Positions 33,340-46,503 of a DNA stretch of 64,000 nt are shown in pieces. Position 1 is the first letter of the stretch. The number at the start of each line of letters is the position of its first letter. Source of the stretch: Paragorgia papillata (Eukaryota > Cnidaria > Anthozoa > Scleralcyonacea > Coralliidae); the NCBI GenBank assembly GCA_035771165.1, contig JAWNZC010000347.1:2206501-2270500 (forward strand). The letters are read 5' to 3'. Under the pieces are notes generated by a model that was not told the DNA's origin, did not search any database, and was given only the letters and a program-made list of their open reading frames with translations. Both the position numbers and the translations under genes were made by a program.

Positions 33340-33765
33340 AGCGTGTACACACGCAAAAACGCACACTCTGTGTCAGACCGGATGCAGAATGATGTCAGAT
33401 CTGTTCAGAAAAATGTAGCGACCCCTGATACAGCCTGTTGCAGTATCAGCTATGATACACCTATGATATCATATCTGTATCATACCTGCAGCTACAACAG
33501 ACTGTTCAGAACAGATTCTGTCAAACTGTATCAGCCTGACATGGTCAGTGCTGTATATAACAGACTGAACAGGCATGCATGTTGTCTACGGAGCTGTCGC
33601 AGCCTGTTAGAAATTCTAACTAAATGTTTATACATCAGCGCTGGTACATTCTGTAGCTGTCAGGCTGTATCAAGGGTCGCTACATTTCTCTGAACAGATC
33701 TGATATCAGAGTTGATCAGACTGTGTGTTTTTACGTGTGTATTTGGCGTCTATTCCTAAACTAAT
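33340..33765. mobile_element. Palindromic-word foldback element 1
   Basis: The termini GTACACACGCAAAAACGCACA and the inverse of ATACACACGTAAAAACACACA are related to those of 35367-35825. Second-level arms are CAGATCTGTTCAGAAAAATGTAGCGACCC-like on the left and its inverse on the right (near 33671-33703). The interior repeats CTGTATCA, CTGTTCAG and TGATAC words in both orientations. Confidence 0.75.
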
Positions 33766-34838
33766 ACGCGATCCTATGCAGTAAGCTTACTGCTTACACG
33801 AATTTACTAATCTGTATTGGCACATTTTATTATACCTATATTGCGTTAATGGATACCCGACTGTTCGAAAAAAAATAAGCGACAAAATCTCGGCAATGTC
33901 GTCTACTTACAATATATTGTATTTTCAAAATAGATAAAGCTGTCGACAATTTGACGCCTACTTGTTCCTTCAACTACAAAACTGTTCGAACATTTTTTCC
34001 CGTTCGAATAAACACACTCACAGTCCGAACATTTTTACCGTCGGAAAATTACATGCTGGTAAGTGCAAATTACAACAAGGAAGCCTTATATGAAAACCCT
34101 CTACAGCTGTATTTGCGAGGATAACAAAGTTGAGAATGATAATTAGGCTCAACTCGCGTAAACTATGACTCACTTGAGTCAATAATAGTTAAGGTACATA
34201 CGACATGAAATTAAGTTTGTCTTATTTGAAAGATCGCATAAATTTATATAGAGTAACATCTTTTGCAGTTTTTCGTTTCCTTGCTTCGTTCTTCTGATAT
34301 TTCGGTTTGTTTGATACGCAAATGTTGTGACGTACAGGTGCATAATGGGACTTATCGAAAAAAGCTATGTTATATCTTTGCTCTTATAAAACAAAAAAAA
34401 TTCCAGGACTTTCAAGGTCTATATTGATTTAAGGCCGAGTTTCCCAGCCCTGGAATTTTGGATTTTTCAAATTCAAAGACTTTCGAGGATTTTCAGGGAC
34501 CGTGGCAACCATGTCGTCGTTGTTTACATGACGTATCGTCTCCAAGTGTTGCGTCGAAAATTTAAAGAAAACAACGTGCGAATTGTCCGAAAGTTAGAAG
34601 TCCAAACTTTATTGTTGGAACGTTAAAAGTCCAAATATTTTTGTAGCTAAAGGAAAACAGTCGAAGTCTCTTTCAGTGTTTCTGACTATGATTTAGTATA
34701 AAGGGTATAGCAATATATTCGATATATATAAACTAACGAATCACACGAAAAATGCAGTGCACAGGTTCAGTGCATGAATACAAATGTTTTATCAAGAATA
34801 TAGCGTCGTCAAATTACTTCAAATAGTACGTTGATTCT
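33766..34838. other. Downstream of the anoctamin gene
   Basis: Contains a diverged minus-strand copy of the 1-110 repeat (34225-34330) and a minus-strand AATAAA (34608-34613) that could polyadenylate the anoctamin transcript. Otherwise nothing recognised. Confidence 0.6.
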
Positions 34839-37800
34839 TCAAATGTACGTTTTTTTGGAACCGTGCTTATGGGAGCCTCCTGGCCCTTTCGGGTCAGGTT
34901 GTTCAAGCCTCGTACTTGCGATGTGGTCTTCCCGTTTCTTCTTCAGTGCCAAATTTTTCGGGATGTCGGGAATTACCCACGCAACGAAGCGCTTGAGGAT
35001 GGACATACTAAACTGGAATAGAAAGATGAAAGCGAAGCGTCCAGTCATGATCTGCCAGTGCTGTTTGGTGTAAGCTTCACCCTCACTACTTTCACGATAT
35101 CCGATGTACCTAGTATGGAGGAAAATGGAAACATTTTGTTTTACATTACTACAACGAAAAATGAAAACAAACAAACAGTATTTACTCTTAAAGGGCAACT
35201 ATACGTTTCCAGGTTATTCTATTTCCCGTTAAAGTCGGAAAAGTTCAATCTAAAACCGACGAAGTAATTGAAACCTCGCGGTTCCACTTTTATGAACTGT
35301 CCGTTATTTGCTCCTTTTGCTGAACTCGTGTGAACGACGACCGCGCCGAAATAAAGACTGCTACTAGTACACGCGTAAAAACGCACAACTTGTTCACGGT
35401 TGTCAACAGGCGTGAACAATGTTGTGCTGCTCGCCGTGAACAAGTTGTCAACAAGTTGTTCACTTATAGTTCGAACAACTTGTTCACGGATAAATCAACA
35501 GTCGTCAACAAGTTGTTCCAACAGCACATTTTTATAGCCAACAACGTTGTTCGCACATGATACAACATGTTGTAACAGCATGACGAAATAACGATGAACA
35601 ACAATGTTACAACAATGGTGAACATGGTTGATGTATCAACACGTTCTTCGGTTGTTACAACATGCGTGAACAACGGTTGTTGTTTCATCAAGCAGTAACA
35701 ACTTGTTGAAACAATGATGAACAATGTTGTTCATTTATCAATGTTGTTCACATACGTCAACAAGTTGTTACAGCATTGTTCAGGCAACAATGCTGTAACA
35801 ACTTGCGAGATTTTTACGCGTGTACCTTGTGATGTCACACCAGTAACAAACAACAAGGTGATTGGTGGGTTTTACGGGTAGACGTCAATCACAATGGAGT
35901 ACTCATTCTCGTAGAAACGCGTTCATGCTTCAAGAGGACCCAAAGAAGGCTTCGCTGATAAAATTATTTGCTTTACCTCGAAATTCATATTTTTCTTCAC
36001 TTTTGCTAAGTTAGATGATAACCCTTTCAGAAGAAAATATAACTTCAAAAGGTTTAGTTGGACTTTAATATTCAAGTTTCGTTCACTGACGTTTTTGCGA
36101 GTTCTGATTGGGTACTACACTTGACACTCTGTCATGGCAGCGCTCAGTCGCGCTTTAAAAAGTATGGATAAAGCACGGTTGCATGCCGAATTTTTGAAAG
36201 TCTGAAGCAATTTTTGTATAATTCTCGTATGAGTGCAATCAAAGCTTTTATTCATTCAAATAATGAAATAAAAGTAGCGTGCTGCGTAGGCAGTGTTGAA
36301 ACAACAATCGAAATATAGTAAGGTTAGATATACTGCCGAAACAGAGAACATCAGAGAGAAACGTAAATTCATTCATAAATGTGTAGGTCTCGTCAGCGCT
36401 AGCCTGGTCAGTAACCCGCTGGCAGGGGTATATGCAGACTCTGAGTGCCCTCCTTCTTAACCATATATAGCTTATGTACCCCACAACACAACAGTACTCA
36501 CCTGCAGAATCCCGATGGCGGTTCTGAGATATTTCCTAAATTAAAAGTCGGTTGCGGTTTTGCAAAGGCAGAGTAGTGACTGACGTTGTAGTATGACAAG
36601 CTGTTATTGAGGTAGCCTTTCAAGCTACCATCAGGGCTGTACGACGCTTCGTACACGAATTTCGCGATGAAATCCGAAGTGAACGCAATCACGAATGCAT
36701 TGACCAGGACTGAAAAACTGGATAGGGCATCGAGGATGGGATACCAGGCGCCAATATCCTCGGCCATTTTGGGGCTTGGTCGACGTTGATCTCGGATGAA
36801 GTTGATCGCATCCACTCGAATTTCGAGCACGCCATTCACAAAAGCGAACAGTGGCGCCAAAGGGAAGGCAGCAACAAACATCATCACAAAACCAAGTTGC
36901 AGAACTAGAAACAAAGAAAATACCGATTTATTGTAGTCACTGCCTATTTATTATATAATATTTTTAGAATTTATTTTTTACTTTATTTACGAGGCCGAAC
37001 ATTTAAAATACAGGCAAACCGGATGTTCTCTTGCATGCTACTTTGCAATATTGCGCCGCAACATTGCAATGTTGATTGTCAATTTGGCTTGAGCAACTTG
37101 CAAACGTCTAGCGAAGATGCCTCGTTCGTCTTTCTTTTGAGTAAATATACAAATTTATGTTTTAAAAGAGTACTGTTGGTTGGTAGATAGTATTTTCAGC
37201 AATGCAAATGGTAGTTTAAGTAAAGAAATGTTGAATTTCGGAAATAAATATTCTCGAAACGTTTGCAAATTGCTCACAGCAACTTGTCAATTCTGATTGG
37301 ATAATAAAGAACGAAACGCACGGGAGCCAATCAAATGCTTATGCGGATTTTGAAGGATGGTATTTAACGTATTTTTCTTCACGACGAGTTCACGGGAAAA
37401 TCTCAAAATCCAACATGGCGACCGAAACTTGTAGTTTCAAGAACACGTTGCTAAAATAAATCGTGAATTTTGATTTAACATTGCCTTTAATAGTGCTGGA
37501 AAGAAGACTAGTCGAGAAGGTTGGATGGTACAAATAAAATTTTTGACTTATTTGGCGATTTAGTAATGAAGCCATGCTGGGAAGTAGTTTTAAACCATCG
37601 TCGAGCAGCTTCGAAAAGTTTAACAACGGAAATGGGTCTGTATATTAAAGCTTAGCTGGTATATTTGTATGTGTATTTTATTATTATTTATGCAAAATCA
37701 TGTATATTAGTGCTCGTACAATTTTGATAAAAAAGGAAAATGCACTCCCACTACCGAAACGCCTACAGGCTACCTCAAAATTAGCACTTGTCCTTCAGAC

Positions 37801-40800
37801 GTGTGGTCTTTTAGAACGTCTTAACCCTTTCACCACCGTGTTGGCCCTTTAGTATTTTACTCTGGCTAGACTGGCTAACGCCAGACGATTTTACTCGTCA
37901 AGAAAAAAGGTCAGGTGGTGATAGTCTTAAAAAAACCTTAGTCAACCCACAAACCTAAAGTTTGAAGTGGAAGAGAATAAGCCTTAAGTTCAACACAGGC
38001 ACAGCTCAAGCCTCAAAGTCTGGCGTATCATGTTGCTTTTGAATACTGTATCATATTTAATTAATGTATAAATAGATCACTTTTCCTTTAGCTCCAATTT
38101 GTGTATTTAGTGTCAAACCGGGTGTTCTCTTAATATGAGCTACATTGCAATATTCCCACGCAATATTGATTGACAAGTTGCCGTGAGCAATTTGCAAATG
38201 TTTTGGGAACATTTATTTCCGAAATTCAATGACTACTATTTGCATGGCTGAAAATACTATCCACCCACCAACAGTAATATTTTAAACATAAATTTGTATA
38301 TTTACTCAAAAGAGAGACGAAAGAATCTACTGAGGAATCTTCACAGGACATTTGCAAGTTGCTCAAGCCCATCAGTCAACATTGCAGTGTTGCAGTGCAG
38401 TATTGCAAAGTCGCATACAAGAGAACATCCAGTTTGACAATAAATGTGGCAAATTTGTTGGCCATTGATAGTTTGGTACTGCCAATGTACCATTTACATT
38501 ACCCCCACTGTATTTTTCCCCATGCATAGTAACTCACCAACTTCAAGATATTCCCAGAACATGGTTCCTTCTGTCTTTGGCAAGAAGTAATCTTGCTCCC
38601 ATTGTGGAAGATGTGCCAGACTTTCCTTTTTCTGTTTTCTTTCATTCCAAAGTTTGGTCAGATACCTAAACAAAAACAGCTCTGTCTAAAAAAATGCAGA
38701 TTGTGGCTGGTGTTGCGAGGAAAGAATGTCAAGTATTGTGAGCATTCCTTTATAATATAATATAATATAATATAATATAATATAATATAATATAATATAA
38801 TTATAATGCTGAATAAACTATGTGTAAATGATGGGAAAACCCCAATGGAAAAAACTGTTATTGAAGAAACTAGTTGGACTTGCTCAAAGGAAGTCCTTTC
38901 CACATCTTCTCTCCTCTGAGAATCATCTTGTGCACTTATTATAGTTATTGCAAAGTACCAGTATTACAGTATATACCGTACTACTCAAGTTACCAGTAGA
39001 GCGAGACATCGAAGCAACAGTTTCATTAACCACAGATCGATTTCAAAGCAATCACGTGGTGTAATTAAATATGTGAACAACCTACCATGTGGTACATAAG
39101 AAAACACCATGTGATTGTTTGAAATTGATCTGAGGTTAACGAAACTGTCGCTTCGGAAGCAATGAAAAAATCAATGATGTCTTGCTCTACTAGTTTGAGT
39201 AATACATGTAAAACATTGAAAAGTGGCTGACTCGTGACAAGTCTAGAAACTAGTCTGCTTAAAAATATTGAATACTGTATACAGTATATAGAGTACCATC
39301 ATGCCATGATTTACTGTGAAGACAGCTCCTCACATTTATATACTGTACTGTATGTACTCTGGAACCTGTCTTCACAATGATCACCCCTGATGAAGACACT
39401 AGATTTGATGGAATGTCAAACATTGGGTTATTATTATTATTATTAAACTTATTTAAACACGGTGACCTTTCACCACAGTGATTTTCAAAGGGCCATGTGG
39501 GTATTACACATAGGGAAAATATTCTAAAGAATATGAAGAAAAAACTTTATGATTCTCTTATATAATATACAATTATTTACATAAACACCAGTAGGATTTG
39601 AAAAGCTAAATAATCTATATACATTAAAAAAGGTTGTCAAGTATTTTTCGAGTAATATTCATAGATAATTCTGTAGAGTTAATCATCTGCAGTTTGTCTA
39701 TCGTTATTCTGTTCCAAGACGCAGCACCTCGATAGGGAAAACTTTTTTTAAGAAAACAGTAACTTTAAATTATATTCAAAAACTTTTAAGTTGGACAACT
39801 AAGATTTTGGTTATCACTTTCAAAGGCTTTGCAGACGCTTATAGAAAATCTGCTTATAAAAAGATCTGCTTTACTAAAAATCTGCTGCTCTAAGTATGGT
39901 GTATACTTACGGTATCATCACTTCTGTTAAGTTGCCAATAATCTGCTGTCCAACCATTATAATGACCAGTTGGATGCACAGCTCAACCAAGCATCCTTGG
40001 GCACCACAACCATCCAGTCGGAAGCCATCTTTCTTTCCCAAGAAACGCAGGTAATGGCCAGGTGTCCCCACGAACAGATTAATTTTGAAGAAGGCAATGT
40101 AGAAAAGGGATGAATACATGTTGACAAACTGGTAAATGTACATCTTGATTGTGAAGCGGTCATCCCAGTCGGTTTGGGTACGAGGGTTTTCCCAGTTGGT
40201 CAGCCAAAAGGCAACATATTGATAGATGAACTTCAGAATGTTGATTGCAATCAAGTTAATCACAGCAGCTGTCATTGAGGTGATTATCTTAGCTTTGCTT
40301 CTTACTTCTTTATCAGTGCTTGAGGCTGCAGCAGCAAATACAGCAGCACGATACACAACCACACCAATGACTGCAAAGATGACTAGCGTTAGCATGAAGC
40401 TGATCACACTAAAGACTCCAGCAAACTTCTTATACAATGTTGAGTTCGGAGTGTACGGTTCCATGCGTCCAGTGGCTGGATTCTCCTTCAACGTTGTCAC
40501 CACAGCAGCGTATTCAGGACGGATCTGCTCCTCAACTTCTTCGAAATCTAATGTATGCCATGAGTATGCAAGACTAGCTTGCTTTCGTTTCCAAAACTCC
40601 AGGAACAGGGTTGACCAGATTGACATGATCACAGCAAATGCAATTGACAGACTGTTGTCAAACCAATGTGCTACTTTCATGTATGTACATGAATCTTTCA
40701 AGTACCAATACCAACACTGCTTGTCACACAGTGGACACATGATGAACGCTTCTGGCCGGTCATCGCACACATCCACAGCTGGCTTGTAGTTAATGGAGTC

Positions 40801-43738
40801 ACCAATGCCGTAGAGGAAAACAATAAAGCCCAGGAATGCAACAGGAGCAAGCATGTAGCAATAAAAGCCAAGCCAACTGAAGTAAAGAGCAATCGATGTA
40901 CCAAGATAATCTTTAATGGCATCCAATGGTTGGAATTTGTACCACTTCTTGAACCTGGCCCACTCCATTCGAAGCTTTTGTCGATCACAGGATGGTGATT
41001 CGCCTTCAGGGACTTCACATGGGCCATCATGCAATGGGTAGGCTCCAGTAAACACACCGTCGTAAACAAGTTTGGCTACTCCAATATCCTCTTCAGCATT
41101 CTCGGAGAATGGTGTCTGGCCCATTATCCTTTCAACCATGCGGATCCTATCAGTGGGACTAAAAAATGTTTCTTTATTTTCAATACCCAAGAAGTGTGCC
41201 TCGTTTTTCTTGGAGAAATATGCCGTGAAATAAAGCTTATCTTCTGGTATTACATTCTGGTCAAGCTCCATTGGGTTTCGGAGTCTCATGCTCGCAACAA
41301 GTTGTTCTCCAAACAGCGATTCCAGTGTGGTTTTCATGTCAATATCAGATTCCTGGATGGGCATTCGCAGAAACATTTGTTCAGCCATGTCTGTGACAAC
41401 ATCCCATGGGGCATGCAGGTTGACAAAAAATGTCCTTGGCCCTGCAGTGTTGTCATTTGTATCCTGAAAGAGAAATTTATTTTAAGTATCAGACTAATGG
41501 TATTTATTGCAGATATAGAAATTACACATTTTCACCAGTGCTGAGAGTTGTTCTTTTAACCCATTCCTGCCTGGGCTGGCCAAAAATGGCCCCTTCATTC
41601 AAGAGGAGCTCACAGGTGGTGTGTGCTGTTAGTGCACTGCCTCTCACCAAAAGTTAAGCCCGGTTAGATGGGGTTAGTACTTTGATGGGTGACCGCTTGT
41701 GAATGATCCGGTTGTTGAACTTCAAACTCATGTGAGTAGAGTTGTAGTTGATCTCTGCTGTGCTTCGAGTTTTTTTTTGCCGGGTTCTCCGGTTTTCCTC
41801 CCTCCATAAAATCAACACCTAACATCTTAGCTGTGATCCGTGGTCTGAACTGTGTCATTGGCAGCTGCCTGGAGCAACTTTGATATGCCTCGACACGGCC
41901 ACGTTGATCTGCGTCCTTCGCAATTCAGCCACTTGGCTGCAAGTAAGGATGATTAGCCCCCAGTCCTTTATCCTCATTGTTTTACTCTGTCTAATGCCAG
42001 ATGATTTTACTCATCAAAGGAAGAACCATCAGACATCCCAGGCAGCAAAACATCACTGACAAACGTTTTGCGCATGTGCAACGTCCGAGCTCATCCTCAA
42101 AAAAAGAGCGGGAAAACACTGAAATATTTGGACTGGTCCGAGAGTCTGATACAAAACTTAAAATTATAAGCATACTACCAAAAAGATAAGATAGGTAATT
42201 TGTGCATAGGCAGCACATGGTCTGAACCAGAAAACTGTACTGTAGATCAACATTTAAATTTTCCAAATTTGCCTATATCATTAATAGAAATTCAATTTAA
42301 ATATTTAATTGTTTCAATTCAGCAAACCACAATTTGAAAAACCTTTTTTTTACTGGCACTGATACTCTAAAAATTAGTCTACTTTTTGAAGAAATAGACC
42401 TTCTTAAATTCTCTGACCACTTTTAACATTGGTGACTACTGTCCTGAATTGCTCAACCCTCTAGCTCAACCCATGTGTCAGGTCGATTGTTACAAAATAT
42501 TTTAGGAACATTCCAAGAGGTTTTTAACGCCAATATCCGGCTTGTCAATTGTTAAAGCTGGGCAAACACAAGCCCTTAATAAAGCCAAGCATAGACTAAT
42601 ATTCTATGCAGTTGGCATTGAAGATCTCTGCAATGAATAACGATCGCGAGTAATTTATAAGCGAGAACACAACGTCATAAGGATAAGGAAAATGCGTGAT
42701 CTCGAACGAATTTGATCTTCTGCCTTCCGGAAATACTGGTGCGAATATATTGACCGTGTGATACCCTTTGATAGGAATGTTTGCTGGCCTAGCTACAAGG
42801 CAAAAAGTACTTCATTTCCCAAATCCCATTTCCGATATAAAATCGGTAGGTTTTTAAGCAAACAAGTTATCACATAAATTCCAAATTATTAAGCACCGAA
42901 AGCGCAAACATCCGAAATGGCAAGGTTTTATAACATATACACGTAAAATATTAAAGCTCGCGGAATGCCGGAATCCAAACAGTCGAACACGAGATGGAAG
43001 GAAACTGTTGATATCATGTTATATACACGGTTGTACGCACCTAAATTATAAAGGCCGTGAACTCTACATAACGTCGATGATCTGAAGTCGTTTTTGTGAT
43101 TTATTATTAGAAACCACCTGACCCGTAACAACGTTTCACTTAATTGCAAAGCGGTAGAAAGTCAGAGTCTTGATCAGATTTATATAAACTTACAATATTT
43201 TGACACCATGCACAATCACTCGGGGGGAACAAACGTTTTTATACGCCACATTACAGGTGCGATAGCGATCAATAGTTGTATTTACAGCTTAGAAGAACTA
43301 CGGTAACAGTTTTTTGGGCAAGCTAGCATGTATATAAATAAAACAAAACATTACCTCGCTTCGGCCACCACCCAATTGATCAATCTCGACGACCAGTCCT
43401 GCCGTTTTCAAGCCTTCAATGTAGAAGTTCCTCTTCTTGATTCGATCATCTTCGGTTTCTCGCTCTTTCTCGGTGTCGATTTTGGCTGGGTCGGGCACCT
43501 CGTAGCTGAGAACCATGTCAACAATACAGCCATCTTTCATACGGTTCTTGCTTGGATCGGCGTTGACGGAAGGCAACGCCATATCTTGCTGATCTCCTTC
43601 GGCTTCGGCAGGCTGGGTTACTTGGTGTTCCAACAAGATGGCACCTTCGTCTATGTATAAAGAAGAAGTGTCATCAAGACCAGCGCTCGTCTCGCCTGGC
43701 TGAAATCTCACAGAAGGGTGTAACTCCCCTGAAGACAT
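34839..43738 (-). CDS. Anoctamin (TMEM16 family), 912 residues
   Basis: Ten-helix membrane protein of the anoctamin family (calcium-activated chloride channels or phospholipid scramblases). Exons on the minus strand: 43738-43355, 41463-39911, 38665-38538, 36904-36502, 35109-34839; total 2739 bases, phases consistent. The N-terminal dimerisation domain has FVNLHAPWDVV. The membrane core includes ALYFSWLGFYCYMLAPVA, MSIWSTLFLEFWKRKQASLA and YSSLFYIAFFKINLF. The five acidic residues of the family calcium site are present: E of NLTEVMIP (about 642), both E of WEYLE (about 684, 687), and E and D of EIRVD (about 716, 720). The C-terminus is short and basic. Closest in style to the ANO4-7 group; channel versus scramblase cannot be decided. 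The first exon contains an internal acceptor at 43651/43650 that may receive upstream start exons. Confidence 0.95.
35367..35825. mobile_element. Palindromic-word foldback element 2
   Basis: Perfect 15-base terminal inverted repeats GTACACGCGTAAAAA. The 430-base interior consists largely of the self-complementary word ACAAGTTGTT/AACAACTTGTT and relatives (AACAATGTTGTT, AACATGTTG), spaced irregularly. In the last anoctamin intron. Confidence 0.88.
35826..36239. other. Anoctamin intron, nothing recognised
   Basis: About 400 bases without a recognised element. Confidence 0.65.
36240..36375 (-). repeat. Dispersed repeat of the 3935-4060 family
   Basis: Reads on the minus strand TTTCTCTCTGATG then TTCTCTGTTTCGGC, so the hammerhead-like middle is deleted. 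It continues into ACCTTACTATATTTCGATTG and the CACTGCCTACGCAGC tail. Confidence 0.7.
37013..37295. mobile_element. Foldback family 'GGATGTTCTCTTG', partial copy
   Basis: One terminus (GGATGTTCTCTTGCATGCTA) plus interior shared, in opposite orientation, with 38116-38443. The far end lacks the terminal motif. Confidence 0.7.
38116..38443. mobile_element. Foldback family 'GGATGTTCTCTTG', full copy
   Basis: Termini AAACCGGGTGTTCTCTT and the inverse of AAGAGAACATCCAGTTT. Subterminal GCAATATT/CAACATTG words. The middle (TAAATTTGTATATTTACTCA) matches 37141-37160 inverted. Confidence 0.8.
38753..38802. repeat. (TATAA)n microsatellite
   Basis: About ten pentamers in the anoctamin intron. Confidence 0.95.
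38988..39198. mobile_element. Foldback element
   Basis: The left arm CCAGTAGAGCGAGACATC, AGTTTCATTAACC, GATTTCAAAGCAATCACGTG pairs with the inverted right arm. Anoctamin intron, no ORF. Confidence 0.75.
39200..39905. other. Anoctamin intron, nothing firm
   Basis: Contains a short (ATT)n run near 39430. No other feature supported. Confidence 0.65.
41605..41990 (+). mobile_element. 5S-rRNA-derived SINE, copy 2
   Basis: The head AAGTTAAGCCCGGTTAGATG and GGTTAGTACTTTGATGGGTG matches the 5S rRNA internal promoter better than copy 1. The body is nearly identical to 27780-28050. Lies in the first anoctamin intron, opposite in orientation to the gene. Confidence 0.88.
42000..43354. other. First anoctamin intron, remainder
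   Basis: No repeat or exon-like segment supported. Confidence 0.65.
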
Positions 43739-44689
43739 TTTTGCCAAAATACTCAAGTATAATCAACCAGAATGTTCAAGCCCCGCCCCTTGCCGACAAT
43801 AGTGATATTAATATGACACGCGTGTTTAAGTATTTCTTAATATAAATTATTCATGGTGAATGGACATAAGTATTGGGTAAACCAAAATTCTGTTTGCTCT
43901 GGCGTCTCTAATCTATGTTCTCTAGCCTGTGTACACCCGCTGTTGTGAGTTTGAGACGGGCTCTCTCTCTCAGTTTTCCAAGGGAGAGGCGCGGCTGTAC
44001 TGCCTGCACTGCCAGGTATTCTCTTCCGTGCTTGCATTGCGATATTCGGCCAATGCGCAATTACGTCTCCTTCGCGGCCGTCAGTTGGCGGTAAGCGAGC
44101 CTACAGATACCTCAACCCCCCACATCAAATTAAAGATTATATAATTAGCGACAAGAATATGCCAATAATTTTTGGTTTTAATGAATCAACGATTTTTCCA
44201 CGATCCTTCTAGACGGATTTCACAAGCTTTAACTCAAAGTTGTTTCACAGTTTATCAGTTTTTTTCATTCGATTCTTTCCTAAGAGTCCTGTTTCGATAT
44301 TCGAATTTAGTGGCCGGAAAGTTGTACAATAATATGTAAATTCATTATTGACAGAAAAAAAGCCTTGAAGTAAACGCACGGGAGTGGCTAGACTTGGGAA
44401 TGTCTAGGGAGTGGCTGTCAACCGTGAAAACGTTCGGAATTATCGAATTCGCCGACACGGTTTTGTTGGCGATATATTTATCTATCGCGTCTCTGGAAAT
44501 TTGAAGTCAAATAGAAGAAAATATAAATTTCCTTTAAATTGTAACTCTTTATCTTCGCAATTTTCAAATGTCTTGGCAAGATCTATTTCAGAAATAAACA
44601 TTGCTTTACATGTAAATCTTATTTTTTATTTATTTTTATACTGGTCAAGTTAGAGGACCAGTAAGGGAGTAAGGGCTATCCTTTATTGG
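43739..44689. other. Upstream of the proximal anoctamin exon
   Basis: Presumed proximal promoter region. The minus-strand frame 43837-44037 has no family features, and the region has no recognised element. Confidence 0.55.
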
Positions 44690-44945
44690 TCCAGTGTAGC
44701 AATGTTACAAAATCATGTAGCAATGTTACAAATAATACAAAACCATGTAGCAATGTTACAAAATTGTGTAGCAATGTTACAAAACCATGTAGCAATGTTA
44801 TAGAATCATGTATAGCAATGTTACAAAATTGTGTAGCAATGTTACAAAGTTGTGTAGCTTGCAATGTTACAAACAATGTTGCAACCAACTGTTGGAACAT
44901 TTTTTCTTGTTGCAATGTTGCTACAACAAACATGTTTGTTCGTGC
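44690..44945. repeat. Tandem/foldback of AGCAATGTTACAAAA
   Basis: About eight units of TGTAGCAATGTTACAAAA with small spacer changes, ending in CAATGTTGC/GCAATGTTG words. CAATGTTACA is partly self-complementary. Confidence 0.85.
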
Positions 44946-45169
44946 GGAACAGCGACACATCTTCCTCTTCGTTGAATTTTAAATATTTGGTACAAAGGTA
45001 GCTTAGCTTAGCTTAAAAACTTCTAAATTGTTCAATCAGAAGACTGACGGGCTTTCAGACGATCGATTCTAGCGATAAACAAAGGATTGCACTGACATCA
45101 GCCGTCAAGACCAAGTCTCGACAAGTTTTAAAATGCTATCATTGCTATATACGCAATTATCATAATATA

Positions 45170-45384
45170 TTTACTGTCGTGGCAATATATATTCATCAAG
45201 TTGAACAATTCATTTGATAAGATTCGTTGACAACTTCCTGTTTTGAATTTGATTGGTGTTTGGCAAATAATCCTGTTTCTTATTGGTTGTTTAAAAACCA
45301 GAAACCAATCAAATTCAAAACAGGAAGTTAGCCAAATGAATTGCAAAAATATTTTAGGAACGCTTCTATTGCCACGACAGTAAA
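45170..45384. mobile_element. Foldback element
   Basis: Outer arms TTACTGTCGTGGCAATA / TATTGCCACGACAGTAA and inner arms AACTTCCTGTTTTGAATTTG / CAAATTCAAAACAGGAAGTT. Confidence 0.85.
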
Positions 45385-45427
45385 CATTCGAGCGATTAGA
45401 ATATCCTTCAATAAGGATCAATCAATT

Positions 45428-45655
45428 CACACGAGACCGGGTTATCTCGGGGGGTAGGGATAACTCGGGGGTTAGGGTCAAAGTTGACCCTATTTCACAC
45501 GATAAAACGCAACTATCGAGTTGTCCCTGGCCCCCGAGATAACCCTAGCTTCATGTGAACGCTTCACCCCGAGTTATTCCGAGCAACAGCATAAATACGC
45601 ATGCCTAAGTTGACCCTACCCCCCGAGATAACTCGCCTCATGTGAACAGGCCCTA
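45428..45655. mobile_element. Foldback element 'GGTTATCTCGGGG'
   Basis: ACCGGGTTATCTCGGGG at the left and CCCCGAGATAACTCG at the right, with further copies of CCCGAGATAACC inside. Confidence 0.75.
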
Positions 45656-45790
45656 AGGGTACGTCCACACGTATACGTTTTCGTAGCGTTTTCATATTGT
45701 TCTCCGTCCTCAAGGGAATAGAAAACAATGGTCTACTTACCTGAAACAATATGAAAAGCTACGAAAACGTATACGTGTGGACGTAGCCTA
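45656..45790. mobile_element. MITE family B, copy 1
   Basis: Terminal arms TACGTCCACACGTATACG and inverse, second arms TTTTCATATTGTT / AACAATATGAAAA, apex with CCTCAAGGGAATAG. Copy 2 at 53868-54002 is nearly identical. Confidence 0.88.
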
Positions 45791-46472
45791 AGAGTCTGAA
45801 AACTAGTTTCAATATAATTATTTATACCGCGGCTGAACAACCTTCAATATCTTCTGTTCATTTTTTTTGCAACTGGCATAGGTCATGACATACAGCCGCT
45901 TCGAATATAGAATTATGAAAGCCTTAAACAGCGTCAAAAGTCAACGTAATTGTCAGCAATATCTGCAATGACTCTGCCTTCAGTTCATCTGCATGTACAG
46001 TATGCCACAACCTCAAGTTTTGGATTATGAAATTTGCATTCCATCACAGGGGCGTAGGAACCGGGGGGAAACGGGGCATGTACCTCCCTCCCCCAACTTT
46101 GTCATGAAGTGCCCTTTTTGCAACAGAAAAGTGCCCTTTTTATGATAAAACATGTGTTTCAAGTGTCCTTTTGAAGTCCTACCCCTGAACAAAGTGCCCT
46201 TTCGAAGATATGCCCCTTCCAAGATCAACTTGCTTCCTACTCCACTGTTCTATTATATATATATATATATATATATATTTATACAAGCTCAAAAGTCGAA
46301 TGAACTATTACTAAAATCATGCAAGATTCCGCCTACACCGGTATAGAGCAAGAAGATACAACCCAATAGATAACTGTGTTCGGGAGAAAAGATATAGTAC
46401 AAAGGAATTCGATATTCTACAAATGAACTAATTGTTATGGCTCGTATACTCTTTCAATCAGCTTTGACTTAC
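45791..46472. other. Upstream anoctamin region, nothing firm
   Basis: A (TA)n run at about 46255-46278 and repeats of AAGTGCCCTTTT near 46108-46145. No gene supported. Confidence 0.5.
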
Positions 46473-46503
46473 TTTTCGACTGTTTCACATCAGTCATTTC
46501 CAT
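46473..46503 (-). CDS. Candidate alternative first exon 1 of the anoctamin
   Basis: The ATG at 46503-46501 in a good context (A at -3, G at +4) opens a 10-codon frame MEMTDVKQSK plus one base, then a GTAAGT donor. The phase-1 end would join the acceptor at 43651/43650 and continue in frame as N-EGAILLEHQ. No transcript evidence, so this is inference. Confidence 0.38.

Noticed and set aside
43837..44037. Another alternative anoctamin start (minus-strand ORF)
   Set aside because: Does not end at a good phase-1 donor and shows no likeness to the four candidates.
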